Shown here one piece after another: positions 1-5,749 of a stretch of 6,836 nucleotides of DNA. Position 1 is the stretch's first letter, and the number at the start of each line of letters is the position of its first letter. The stretch spans positions 1 to 6,836 of the forward strand of contig CAJGDH010000100.1 of NCBI GenBank assembly GCA_904502145.1. The letters are read 5' to 3'. The position numbers and the translations under genes are program-made. Under the pieces are notes generated by a model that was not told the origin of the DNA, did no database searches, and saw only the letters and a program-made list of their open reading frames with translations. The DNA comes from an uncultured Eubacterium sp. GTDB taxonomy: Bacteria; Bacillota; Clostridia; Lachnospirales; Lachnospiraceae.

Positions 1-48
1 CGAATGCAGGAGTCAAAGTCCTGTGCCTTACCGCTTGGCGATAGCCCA
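1..48 (-). tRNA. tRNA-Gln(TTG), partial (3' part outside the window)
   Basis: Read on the minus strand, this is the 5' portion of a glutamine tRNA. It begins with the acceptor strand TGGGCTA, followed by a D-arm (GCC...GGC type) and a full anticodon arm. That arm has stem CAGGA/TCCTG and loop CTTTGAC, giving anticodon TTG at positions 14-16. The window edge cuts it just after the anticodon arm, so the T-arm, acceptor 3' strand and any encoded CCA cannot be seen. It is the last visible member of a four-tRNA cluster and lies only 4 bases downstream of tRNA-His, so it must be processed from a shared transcript. Confidence 0.93.
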
Positions 49-52
49 ATAG

Positions 53-127
53 GGTGGGTAGAGGGACTCGAACCCTCGGCCTCCAGAGCCACAATCTGGC
101 GCGCTAACCAACTGCGCCATACCCACC
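53..127 (-). tRNA. tRNA-His(GTG)
   Basis: This is a complete cloverleaf on the minus strand. The acceptor GTGGGTA pairs with TACCCAC, and the D-stem is GCGC/GCGC. The anticodon stem CCAGA/TCTGG encloses loop TTGTGGC, giving anticodon GTG at 90-92. The T-loop is the standard TTCGAGT type. As expected for histidine tRNAs, an extra G at the -1 position (127) can pair with discriminator C (53). The bases after the discriminator do not spell CCA, so the tail must be added by tRNA nucleotidyltransferase. It sits between tRNA-Arg and tRNA-Gln in the cluster. Confidence 0.96.
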
Positions 128-148
128 ATAGTCAGAACATCTGACAAG

Positions 149-222
<74 letters not shown>

Positions 223-255
223 ATAGAATAAAAAACGGGTATTAACAAACAGGAA

Positions 256-326
256 AGCGGGTGATGGGAATCGAACCCACGTGTCTAGCTTGGAAGGCTA
301 GTGTTCTACCATTGAACTACACCCGC
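256..326 (-). tRNA. tRNA-Gly(TCC)
   Basis: This is a complete minus-strand cloverleaf of 71 bases. The acceptor GCGGGTG pairs with CACCCGC. The D-arm is the short glycine type (GTTC AATGGTA GAAC). The anticodon stem CTAGC/GCTAG encloses loop CTTCCAA, giving anticodon TCC at 292-294, which reads GGA/GGG. The T-arm has GGTTCGATTCC and the discriminator is T, as usual for glycine. CCA is not encoded. It is the promoter-proximal gene of the cluster, about 37 bases downstream of the predicted start site. Confidence 0.97.
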
Positions 327-369
327 ATATCTTGGATTTTTCTCGTCAACCTCACAGCTGACAAATAGC

Positions 370-398
370 ATTATATCTCACAAAAAAGTAAATGTCAA
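370..398 (-). promoter_or_regulatory. Consensus SigA promoter of the tRNA cluster
   Basis: On the minus strand a perfect -35 box TTGACA (393-398) and a perfect -10 box TATAAT (370-375) are separated by exactly 17 bases, with a T-rich spacer. Transcription would start near 363 and run leftward through Gly, Arg, His and Gln tRNAs. A fully consensus promoter is what stable RNA genes usually have. No other promoter lies between the tRNAs. Confidence 0.9.
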
Positions 399-416
399 CA
401 CAATATTACAACAATA

Positions 417-460
417 ATGGGGTGATCCCCAGGGCACAATGTCCTAGCAAATCACCCCAT
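417..460 (-). terminator. Probable terminator of the small acidic membrane protein gene
   Basis: A perfect 10-bp inverted repeat (ATGGGGTGAT at 417-426, ATCACCCCAT at 451-460) encloses a second small hairpin (AGGGCA at 431-436 with TGTCCT at 440-445, one G-U pair). It starts 11 bases past the stop codon of the 472-774 gene and lies between that gene and the tRNA promoter, the usual place for a terminator. The minus-strand tail after the stem is T-rich but interrupted (ATTATTGTTGT), so its strength is uncertain. Confidence 0.65.
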
Positions 461-471
461 CCTTATCATTT

Positions 472-774
472 TTATACTTCAGATGCAGCTTCTTCAGCAG
501 GAGCTTCTTCCTCTTCCGGAACTTCTACATCTTCTTCGTCATCCACGTATTCTTCGTCATCATCATCGAAGAAATCATCTTCAAACTCATCCTCGATGTC
601 ATCAAGATAATCCGGGGTCAGATAACGGTAAACAGCTACAGCGATGCCTGCGATCACAGCGAGGGCTCCGATGATGGCCAGTCCCCAGAGAACTTTCTTG
701 AACTGCTCATCTTCTTTTTTCTCGATCAGGGAATTGATCTTGGCAACAGCTAATAAATCTTCTAAACCTTTCAT
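472..774 (-). CDS. Small single-pass membrane protein with strongly acidic C-terminal tail
   Basis: The product is a 100-residue protein with three parts. Residues 1-27 form a charged amphipathic segment beginning MKGLEDLLAV. Residues 28-50 form one clear transmembrane helix (LWGLAIIGALAVIAGIAV core). Residues 55-100 form a tail in which roughly 28 of 46 residues are Asp or Glu. There is no cysteine, no lipobox and no cleavable signal motif. Basic residues cluster before the helix, so the positive-inside rule suggests N-inside with the acidic tail outside; this is inference. The start is well supported by AGGAGG (783-788) eight bases before the ATG. It has its own promoter and a hairpin after its stop. 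It lies directly downstream of pcrA in the same direction, but I see no evidence that they work together. I do not recognise a characterised family. The serine-rich reading frame opposite it is an artefact of the GAA/GAT codons. Confidence 0.85.
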   Translation of the reverse strand: MKGLEDLLAVAKINSLIEKKEDEQFKKVLWGLAIIGALAVIAGIAVAVYRYLTPDYLDDIEDEFEDDFFDDDDEEYVDDEEDVEVPEEEEAPAEEAASEV

Positions 775-834
775 GATGAATTCCTCCTAATTAATTGTTT
801 CATGATTAAGAATATCTCTATTCATTCTTTACCC

Positions 835-863
835 ATTATATCATGAGACAATAAGATTTTCCA
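835..863 (-). promoter_or_regulatory. Promoter of the small acidic membrane protein gene
   Basis: On the minus strand a perfect -10 box TATAAT (835-840) is preceded by an extended -10 TG dinucleotide. Seventeen bases upstream is a 4/6 -35 match, TGGAAA (858-863). The start site would be near 828, leaving a leader of about 54 bases before the ATG at 774. The promoter lies just after the pcrA stop codon, so the small gene can be expressed on its own. I see no clear intrinsic terminator for pcrA in this gap, so read-through is possible. Confidence 0.7.
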
Positions 864-887
864 TAAAAAACAGGAAAAGAAAAGGAT

Positions 888-3149
888 TTAATTTATCTTC
901 TTCAGTTTGGCGAAGGAAGCGAACATTTTCTTCCTTCCCACCCGGTCGAATTCCACCGTGACTTCAAAGTCTTTGCCGTTTTTGACGATCTCGGAGACGG
1001 TTCCGATCCCGAACTTGATGTGTTTCACCCGGTCTCCTGTCGTGTAGGACAGCTCGGTCATGGTTTTAGGCGCCAGGTCTTTGAACTTGTAGATTCCCGC
1101 CGTACTCCTGCGACTGTCGTCAGCTCTGGATGAAGAATAGAGGGAAGAGGAGTAATCCCTGTCCCTGCGGGATCCGTATCCTGATCCTGCACGATTGTTC
1201 CGCGATGATTCACGGTAGGTATCCAGATAATCCCGGTCGATCTCCTCCACAAAACGGGAGGGACGGCTGTACTGCTGCTGGCCTCTGACCATCCTCCGGT
1301 CGGCTGAACTGAGATACAGTCTCTCCTTGGCCCGGGTTATTCCCACATAACAGAGCCTTCTTTCTTCCTCAATCTCCGACTGATCTCCGTTGATGGTGGA
1401 CATGTAACCCGGAAAGACTCCTTCTTCCATACCCACCATAAATACGTTGGGGAACTCCAGTCCCTTGGCGTTGTGAAGAGTCATTAGCAGGACCCTGTTC
1501 TTCTCCTCCTCCAGGTTATCGATGGCAGAATTAAGGGTATACATATCCTTCTCCATGAGAAATCCTCTCAAGGAAGGATCATCATCATTTTCTTCGTAAA
1601 AGACGATATCATTGATCAGCTCATCGATATCTTCCAGGCGGCTGCGGGCTTCGTCCGTGTGCTCAGCCTCCAGCTCCGCCCTGTATTCCGTCACTTTCAG
1701 GATATGGTCCATGAGGCTTACGATATCCTCTTCTTCCTCATAGTAATTCCGGAAGGACAGGATCATTTCCCCGAAATTCTTTACCTTTTTGGAGGAACGG
1801 CCGATCTCGGGAATCTCCTCACACCTTAAGACCGCCTCAAGGAAACTCATCTCATTGGCGATGGCGTAATCCTGCACCCGGTTGATGGTGGTCTGACCGA
1901 TCCCCCTCTTGGGGACATTGATGATCCGCTTGACCGCCAGATCATCCATACCGGAATCCACGGCTTTTAAGTAGCTCATGAGGTCCTTGATCTCTTTACG
2001 CTCATAGAAATTCGTGCCTTTGACGATGGTATAGGGGATGTTTCTCTGTTTCAGCCTCTCCTCCAGGACGCGGGACTGAGCGTTGGTCCGGTAAAGGATG
2101 GCGATATCTTCGTATTTTGTGCCGCGCATGGACAGGAAGGAGATGTAGGATGCCACCCCCTCAGCCTCATCGTACTCGTTCTCATAACGTTTGAAATGTA
2201 CCAGCTCTCCGTCCTGGTTGCCAGTCCAGAGCTTTTTGTCTTTTCTGGAGGCATTGTTGACGATCACACTGTTGGCGGCATTGATGATATTCTTGGTGGA
2301 ACGGTAATTCTGTTCCAGACGGATCACTTTTGCATCAGGATAGACCTTCTCAAAATTCAGGATGTTCTGGATATTGGCTCCGCGGAAGCGGTAGATTGAC
2401 TGATCGTCATCCCCCACCACACAGAGGTTTCTGTACTTCTGGGCCAGAAGCTCGATGAGCATAAACTGGACGGAGTTGGTATCCTGATATTCATCCACCA
2501 TAATGTAGAGGAACCTGTCCTGATAGTACTCCAGCACATCCGGCCTGGCCTTGAACAACTCTACGGTCTTGACCAGCAGGTCATCAAAATCCAGGGCTGC
2601 ATTCTCCTTCAATCTCTTCTGATAGTTCTCATAGATCTCCGCGATCTTCACGTCACGAAAACTGTCTCCGTAGGCCTGCCGGTATTCTTCCGGGGAAATG
2701 AATTCATTTTTTGCGGAGGATATCCGGGACAGGATCTCTCTCTCCGGGAACATCTTTGTGTCCAGGTTCATTCCTTTCAGGACTTCCTTCATCAGGCTCT
2801 TCTGATCACCGGTATCATAGATGGTGAAGTTGCGGTCATAGCCGATAAGATCGATAAACCTTCTGAGGATGCGGCTGCAGGTGGAATGAAATGTGCTGAT
2901 CCACAGATCATCGGACCCTTCTCCCACCAGGGCACAGGCCCTTTCCCTCATCTCCTGGGCCGCCTTATTGGTGAAGGTAATGGCCAGGATATGCCAGGGA
3001 GCCACCTTTTCATGTTCGATGAGATAGGCGATCCGGTGGGTCAGGGAACGGGTCTTTCCTGAACCGGCTCCCGCAAGGATGAGCAGGGGGCCTTCGGTAC
3101 AGAGCACCGCTTCCTTCTGTTCCGGGTTTAAGGTATCGTATATACTCAT
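888..3149 (-). CDS. pcrA: ATP-dependent DNA helicase PcrA/UvrD (superfamily 1A, 3'-5')
   Basis: The 753-residue product has the normal length and full motif set of a PcrA/UvrD/Rep helicase. These enzymes unwind DNA 3' to 5' in nucleotide excision and mismatch repair, in RecA filament removal and in rolling-circle plasmid replication. In order: Q-motif LNPEQKEAV (7-15); Walker A AGAGSGKT (26-33); motif Ia ITFTNKAA (57-64); STFHS (85-89); DFDDLL (187-192); Walker B VDEYQDTN (218-225); motif III GDDDQSIYRFRGA (246-258); motif IV LEQNYRS (278-284); motif V TLHNAKGLEF (557-566); motif VI YVGITRAKERLYLS (601-614). A Ser/Arg/Tyr-rich linker (about 646-685) leads to a C-terminal Tudor-like domain (about 703-753, GDRVKHIKFGIGTV), which in PcrA binds RNA polymerase. 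The ATG at 3149 follows GGAAAGG (3158-3164) with 8-base spacing. No pcrB or ligA neighbour is present, unlike in Bacillus. All catalytic residues appear intact. Confidence 0.97.
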   Translation of the reverse strand: MSIYDTLNPEQKEAVLCTEGPLLILAGAGSGKTRSLTHRIAYLIEHEKVAPWHILAITFTNKAAQEMRERACALVGEGSDDLWISTFHSTCSRILRRFIDLIGYDRNFTIYDTGDQKSLMKEVLKGMNLDTKMFPEREILSRISSAKNEFISPEEYRQAYGDSFRDVKIAEIYENYQKRLKENAALDFDDLLVKTVELFKARPDVLEYYQDRFLYIMVDEYQDTNSVQFMLIELLAQKYRNLCVVGDDDQSIYRFRGANIQNILNFEKVYPDAKVIRLEQNYRSTKNIINAANSVIVNNASRKDKKLWTGNQDGELVHFKRYENEYDEAEGVASYISFLSMRGTKYEDIAILYRTNAQSRVLEERLKQRNIPYTIVKGTNFYERKEIKDLMSYLKAVDSGMDDLAVKRIINVPKRGIGQTTINRVQDYAIANEMSFLEAVLRCEEIPEIGRSSKKVKNFGEMILSFRNYYEEEEDIVSLMDHILKVTEYRAELEAEHTDEARSRLEDIDELINDIVFYEENDDDPSLRGFLMEKDMYTLNSAIDNLEEEKNRVLLMTLHNAKGLEFPNVFMVGMEEGVFPGYMSTINGDQSEIEEERRLCYVGITRAKERLYLSSADRRMVRGQQQYSRPSRFVEEIDRDYLDTYRESSRNNRAGSGYGSRRDRDYSSSLYSSSRADDSRRSTAGIYKFKDLAPKTMTELSYTTGDRVKHIKFGIGTVSEIVKNGKDFEVTVEFDRVGRKKMFASFAKLKKIN

Positions 3150-3180
3150 AAGTATTGCCTTTCCATTTGCTTAAAAATCC

Positions 3181-3192
3181 AAACATATGTTT
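3181..3192. promoter_or_regulatory. 12-bp palindrome in the pcrA leader, possible weak LexA (SOS) box
   Basis: AAACATATGTTT is a perfect palindrome lying between the predicted pcrA start site (near 3205) and its start codon. The Gram-positive LexA operator has the form GAAC-N4-GTTC or GTTT. This site keeps the AAC-N4-GTT core but has A instead of G at the outer position of one half and T instead of C at the other. Its position just downstream of the promoter would suit a repressor. It may equally be a chance AT-rich palindrome. Confidence 0.3.
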
Positions 3193-3211
3193 TTACGCAC
3201 CATTAGATGTG

Positions 3212-3240
3212 ATTATACTACAAGTTTGCATTTTTGTCAT
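3212..3240 (-). promoter_or_regulatory. Predicted pcrA promoter
   Basis: On the minus strand there is a perfect -10 box TATAAT (3212-3217), a 17-base spacer and a -35 box ATGACA (3235-3240), which matches 5 of 6 consensus positions. The start site would be near 3205, giving a leader of about 55 bases. It faces away from the DUF1836 gene promoter about 75 bases to the right. Confidence 0.75.
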
Positions 3241-3314
3241 TCACTGTTTTTCCCCTTTTCCCGACGGATTATGACTATACGGGGAAGGGAATGCTCTGTG
3301 GATTCCCGAGATTG

Positions 3315-3343
3315 TTGACATATAGTTTTGAAAACTATATAAT
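3315..3343 (+). promoter_or_regulatory. Consensus promoter of the DUF1836 gene with an embedded 21-bp palindrome
   Basis: A perfect TTGACA (3315-3320) and a perfect TATAAT (3338-3343) are spaced by 17 bases. A perfect inverted repeat fills the spacer: left arm ATATAGTTTT (3320-3329), central G (3330), right arm AAAACTATAT (3331-3340). It overlaps the last base of the -35 box and the first three of the -10 box. A dimeric repressor bound here would block RNA polymerase, so this strong promoter is probably held off under some condition. The AT-rich symmetric form resembles MarR-type operators, but the regulator cannot be named from the sequence. The start site would be near 3350. Confidence 0.85.
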
Positions 3344-3384
3344 GGTTAAAAGATCAAAATATACCATTACCTTGTATGAAGAAT

Positions 3385-3390
3385 GGGGGA
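3385..3390 (+). promoter_or_regulatory. Ribosome binding site that favours the TTG start of the DUF1836 gene
   Basis: GGGGGA lies six bases before the TTG codon at 3397. The in-frame ATG at 3376 has only AT-rich sequence (TACCATTACCTTGT) in front of it and no purine-rich ribosome binding site. This supports initiation at TTG. Confidence 0.5.
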
Positions 3391-3396
3391 ATTCCT

Positions 3397-4023
3397 TTGG
3401 AAAAGAAGATCAGGGAGATACTGGACCGGCTTTTAAAATCAGAGAATATCGAGATCAATGATATTCCCAATATCGACCTGTATATGGATCAGGTCACCAC
3501 ATTTATGAACACGCACCTGTCAGATTATAAGCGTTATCCTGAGGATAAGATCATGACGAAAACCATGATCAACAACTATTCCAAAAACCGTCTTCTTCCT
3601 CCGTCCAACAAGAAGAGGTATTCAAGGGAGCACGTTTTTCTTCTGATCATGATCTATTATTATAAGAGTATCCTCTCCATCTCTGATATACAGAACCTGC
3701 TGTCCCCTCTTTCCGGAAAATATTTCCCGGAAAATAAGGAAAACGGGCTGTCTTTAGAGGAAATCTACGGGAAAATGGCTGAACAGATGGAGGTCGATAA
3801 GCCTCTCTCCCGGGAACAGATCCTGGCCACCATGGAGAACAACAGCCACCTCTTCGATTCGGTGGACATGAATGATGCGGACAGAGAGGAGATAGCCATG
3901 TTCACCTTCATCAGTCAGCTGTGCTATGACATCTATCTGAGAAAGCAGCTGATCGAACGTCTGCTGGACCAGACCTATCCCCCGGACAAGCCGGCGAAGA
4001 AGAGTAAACCGAAAAAAGAATGA
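3397..4023 (+). CDS. DUF1836 family protein, MerR-like helix-turn-helix
   Basis: The product is 208 residues from the TTG at 3397, or 215 from the ATG at 3376. The TTG is preferred because of the GGGGGA ribosome binding site and because the protein then begins with EKKIREILDRLL. The DUF1836 region covers roughly the first two thirds, starting at NDIPNIDLYMDQV. It includes TKTMINNYSKNRLLPP followed by KKRYSREHVFLL, a pattern matching the first helix-turn-helix and wing of MerR-type regulators (compare the Y-x(4)-GLLPP-x-RRY signature). The remainder is helical with a Lys/Pro-rich basic end (KPAKKSKPKKE). There is no transmembrane segment, so it is probably a cytoplasmic DNA-binding protein. 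DUF1836 proteins are common in Firmicutes, but their targets are largely unknown to me. It is transcribed alone from a consensus promoter containing a palindrome, so autoregulation is a fair guess. It converges on the YerC-like gene and ends at a bidirectional terminator. Confidence 0.88.
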   Translation: MEKKIREILDRLLKSENIEINDIPNIDLYMDQVTTFMNTHLSDYKRYPEDKIMTKTMINNYSKNRLLPPSNKKRYSREHVFLLIMIYYYKSILSISDIQNLLSPLSGKYFPENKENGLSLEEIYGKMAEQMEVDKPLSREQILATMENNSHLFDSVDMNDADREEIAMFTFISQLCYDIYLRKQLIERLLDQTYPPDKPAKKSKPKKE

Positions 4024-4036
4024 AGATGGGTATAAA

Positions 4037-4072
4037 AAAACTGCAGCCTTATTTATTAGGGGCTGCAGTTTT
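4037..4072. terminator. Bidirectional intrinsic terminator between convergent genes
   Basis: A perfect 12-bp stem, AAAACTGCAGCC (4037-4048) with GGCTGCAGTTTT (4061-4072), encloses a 12-base AT-rich loop. Read rightward it follows the DUF1836 stop codon by 13 bases and ends in TTTT-A-T-A-TT. Read leftward it follows the YerC-like gene and ends in an uninterrupted run of seven T. It therefore serves both convergent transcription units, more strongly for the minus-strand operon. Confidence 0.92.
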
Positions 4073-4112
4073 ATATTCCGGCTCTGTTCCGGTTTCTGTT
4101 CTGTTTTGATCC

Positions 4113-4400
4113 CTATTCTTCTATCCGCTTCAGGACAAGCTCATACCCGTCATTTCCGTAGGTCAGACTCCGGTTGACCCGGCTGATGGTTGCCGTGGAT
4201 GCACCGGTCTTTTCCGCGATCTCACTGTAAGTGAGGTTCTCCCTCAGCATACCTGCCACTTCGAATCTCTGTCCCAGGGAAACCAGTTCATTTATGGTGC
4301 AAAGATCCTCGAAGAAACGGTAGCATTCTTCCATGTTTTTGAGACTGAGGATCCCCTGCATCAGGCGGTCCGTCTCTTTTGAATGTATCTTTTTATTCAT
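4113..4400 (-). CDS. YerC/YecD family TrpR-related transcriptional regulator
   Basis: The product is a small 95-residue protein of the YerC/YecD family, which shares the TrpR fold. The N-terminal helices include MEECYRFFEDLCTINELVSLGQRFEVAGML, the typical family signature. A helix-turn-helix follows: TYSEIAEKTGASTATISRVNRSL (about 57-79), close to the TrpR DNA-reading helices. It ends with YGNDGYELVLKRIEE, also usual for the family. It probably acts as a cytoplasmic dimeric DNA-binding protein; its ligand and targets are not evident. Two tandem ATG codons occur. GAGGTG (4408-4413) is seven bases from the second (4400) but only four from the first (4403), so the second is chosen. It is the last gene of a probable operon, about 20 bases after the PHP phosphatase gene, and ends at the bidirectional terminator. 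In Bacillus subtilis yerC also lies near pcrA, as I recall. Confidence 0.92.
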   Translation of the reverse strand: MNKKIHSKETDRLMQGILSLKNMEECYRFFEDLCTINELVSLGQRFEVAGMLRENLTYSEIAEKTGASTATISRVNRSLTYGNDGYELVLKRIEE

Positions 4401-4422
4401 CATTTCTCACCTCGGGTTACAT

Positions 4423-5157
4423 TTATTCTATTCCTTCACGGAGATATTTTCTTCCGATAAATTCTTTAAACTCTTCCACCGACCGGTTCACGATCAGTTG
4501 TTCAGGAAAACGGATCTCCCGGATCAAAGGTTCCGAGAAATCTCTCCGTCCCACATCGGAGAAGACATGGGCGTCGCTGTTCATGATGATGGGCAGCTCA
4601 TACTCCCTGCATAATTCCAGCATTCTTGTCAGGTTCTCCCTGGCATGTTTTCTCACCCCGGCCGGATTGAGGGAATTATTGTTGAGCTCCAGGAGGGTGT
4701 CTGTCTCCTTTGCCGCTTCAACGATGGCTTCATATTCCAGGGGATAGAGGCCGTCATCGGGATGGCCGATGATGTCGATCCAGGGGTGGCGGATGGCAGC
4801 CAGGATGGCGTTGGTATTCTCTTTTTTGCTTCCGGGCCTGATGCACACGCTGTGAAGGCTGGCGATCCTGAGGTCGATCCTTTTTAAGGAACGGAGATCC
4901 AGGTCAAAATGTCCGTCATAATCCAGTATATTCAGCTCTGCCCCGAACATCACCTCGATCCCGCAGAGGGTCCTGGGAATGACATGCATGTTGTGGAAAT
5001 AGATATTGCCGCAGCTTCCCGGCATCATGGGGGCATGTTCCGTGATACCCAGCAGTTTAAGTCCCTTGTCATGAGCCGATTGGGCCATCTCCATGATGGT
5101 ATTATAGGCGTGGCCGCTGGCGATGGTATGAGTGTGCACATCCAGTAGATATCTCAT
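4423..5157 (-). CDS. PHP-domain zinc phosphatase, YcdX family
   Basis: The 244-residue product has a single polymerase-and-histidinol-phosphatase (PHP) domain of the YcdX type, a TIM-barrel-like hydrolase with a trinuclear zinc site. All nine metal ligands known for E. coli YcdX have counterparts: H8 and H10 (DVHTHT), H16 (SGH), H41 (TEHA), E74 (GAELN), H102 (SLHS), H132 (GHPDD), D195 and H197 (NSDAH). Catalysis should therefore be intact. The physiological substrate is uncertain; phosphomonoester hydrolysis is the family activity. The protein is cytoplasmic, with no signal peptide. The ATG at 5157 is preceded by AGAAGG with about six-base spacing, and GGAGG lies further upstream. It is the middle gene of the minus-strand operon, 26 bases after the metallophosphoesterase gene. 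PHP enzymes also include histidinol phosphatases, but the YcdX-specific motifs and the lack of his genes argue against that role. Confidence 0.93.
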   Translation of the reverse strand: MRYLLDVHTHTIASGHAYNTIMEMAQSAHDKGLKLLGITEHAPMMPGSCGNIYFHNMHVIPRTLCGIEVMFGAELNILDYDGHFDLDLRSLKRIDLRIASLHSVCIRPGSKKENTNAILAAIRHPWIDIIGHPDDGLYPLEYEAIVEAAKETDTLLELNNNSLNPAGVRKHARENLTRMLELCREYELPIIMNSDAHVFSDVGRRDFSEPLIREIRFPEQLIVNRSVEEFKEFIGRKYLREGIE

Positions 5158-5183
5158 AGTTTACCTTCTTCCTCCATCTTTAC

Positions 5184-5684
5184 TTACACGGTATAGAACT
5201 GGGGGCGGAACCTGCCGTCGTCCTCGAATTCCAGGATGAGGAAGGTCCTCTGCCGCTTCATCTGTCTCGGCAGGGTTGTAGATCCGGGGTTCATGACCAC
5301 GATCCCTTCCTCCGGGAATTCCTGATAGTCAGGGATGTGGGTATGTCCATAAAAAATGATATCTGCTCCGACTTCCATCCCTTTGTACAACAGGTCCCGG
5401 AAGTCCCAGCTTACCCCGTAGCGGTGGCCGTGGGTCACAAAGCAGGTGTGGCCGCAGAATTCGAAGACTTCTTCCTCCCGGTTAAGGAAACCTACGTCAC
5501 AGTTGCCCTTGGCACAATATACAGGGCAGCCGGCCAGGCTTTCCAGATAGTCCGGACTCCAGGTTGAGTCTCCGCAGTGGACCAGGGCATCAAACTGTCC
5601 CCGGAATTCACTCAGTATACTTTTTATCTCATGTTCACTTCCGTGATTATCACTCATTACCAGTAATCTCTTGGTTTCTCCCAT
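5184..5684 (-). CDS. YfcE/MJ0936-type metallophosphoesterase (phosphodiesterase)
   Basis: The 166-residue product is a minimal calcineurin-like metallophosphoesterase of the YfcE/MJ0936 family, which hydrolyses phosphodiesters such as bis-p-nitrophenyl phosphate with two metal ions. The full motif series is present: SDNHG (D12, H14), HCGDS (D39), GNCD (N61, D63), THGH (H85, H87) and GHTH (H114, H116). The conserved end NPGSTTLPR (132-140) is also present. Length is normal and no membrane segment is seen. The natural substrate is unknown. In many Firmicutes a relative lies beside the XTP pyrophosphatase gene, but that gene is not visible here. The ATG at 5684 follows GGGGAGGA with five-base spacing. 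It is the first gene of the operon with the PHP phosphatase and YerC-like genes, and is divergent from murI. Confidence 0.94.
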   Translation of the reverse strand: MGETKRLLVMSDNHGSEHEIKSILSEFRGQFDALVHCGDSTWSPDYLESLAGCPVYCAKGNCDVGFLNREEEVFEFCGHTCFVTHGHRYGVSWDFRDLLYKGMEVGADIIFYGHTHIPDYQEFPEEGIVVMNPGSTTLPRQMKRQRTFLILEFEDDGRFRPQFYTV

Positions 5685-5720
5685 CTGATCCTCCCCGACC
5701 TTTCCGGTCTTAAAGCGGTG

Positions 5721-5749
5721 TTCAGGATTATTATACTTGATTTCCTGAA
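5721..5749. promoter_or_regulatory. 7-bp inverted repeat between the divergent promoters, possible operator
   Basis: TTCAGGA (5721-5727) and TCCTGAA (5743-5749) form perfect inverted arms 15 bases apart. The centre is at 5735, between the minus-strand -10 box and the murI -35 box. A dimeric regulator bound here could affect both directions. No known operator is matched with confidence. Confidence 0.35.
5730..5735 (-). promoter_or_regulatory. Probable -10 box of the phosphoesterase-PHP-YerC operon
   Basis: A perfect TATAAT reads on the minus strand about 46 bases before the start codon at 5684. The expected -35 region (near 5753-5758) reads TTTCTT, a poor match, so the promoter may be weak or need an activator. 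It lies back to back with the murI promoter. Confidence 0.5.

Noticed and set aside
256..326. tRNA-Gly as a T-box or a phage attachment site
   Set aside because: The tRNA is a standard complete cloverleaf; no duplicated 3' end, integrase or antiterminator structure is visible in the window.
392..610. A plus-strand frame encoding a serine-rich 72-residue protein
   Set aside because: It is antisense to the acidic tail gene; serine runs are the mirror of GAA/GAT codons. It has no ribosome binding site and its start overlaps the tRNA promoter.
2196..2399. Plus- and minus-strand open frames inside pcrA
   Set aside because: pcrA is intact with every helicase motif, and these frames have no recognisable domains or start signals.
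3234..3461. A 75-codon frame spanning the DUF1836 promoter
   Set aside because: It begins upstream of the promoter, runs through the palindrome and is out of frame with the conserved DUF1836 protein.
4379..4747. Plus-strand frames opposite the YerC-like and PHP genes
   Set aside because: Both minus-strand genes carry full family signatures; the opposite frames show low-complexity, shadow-like composition.
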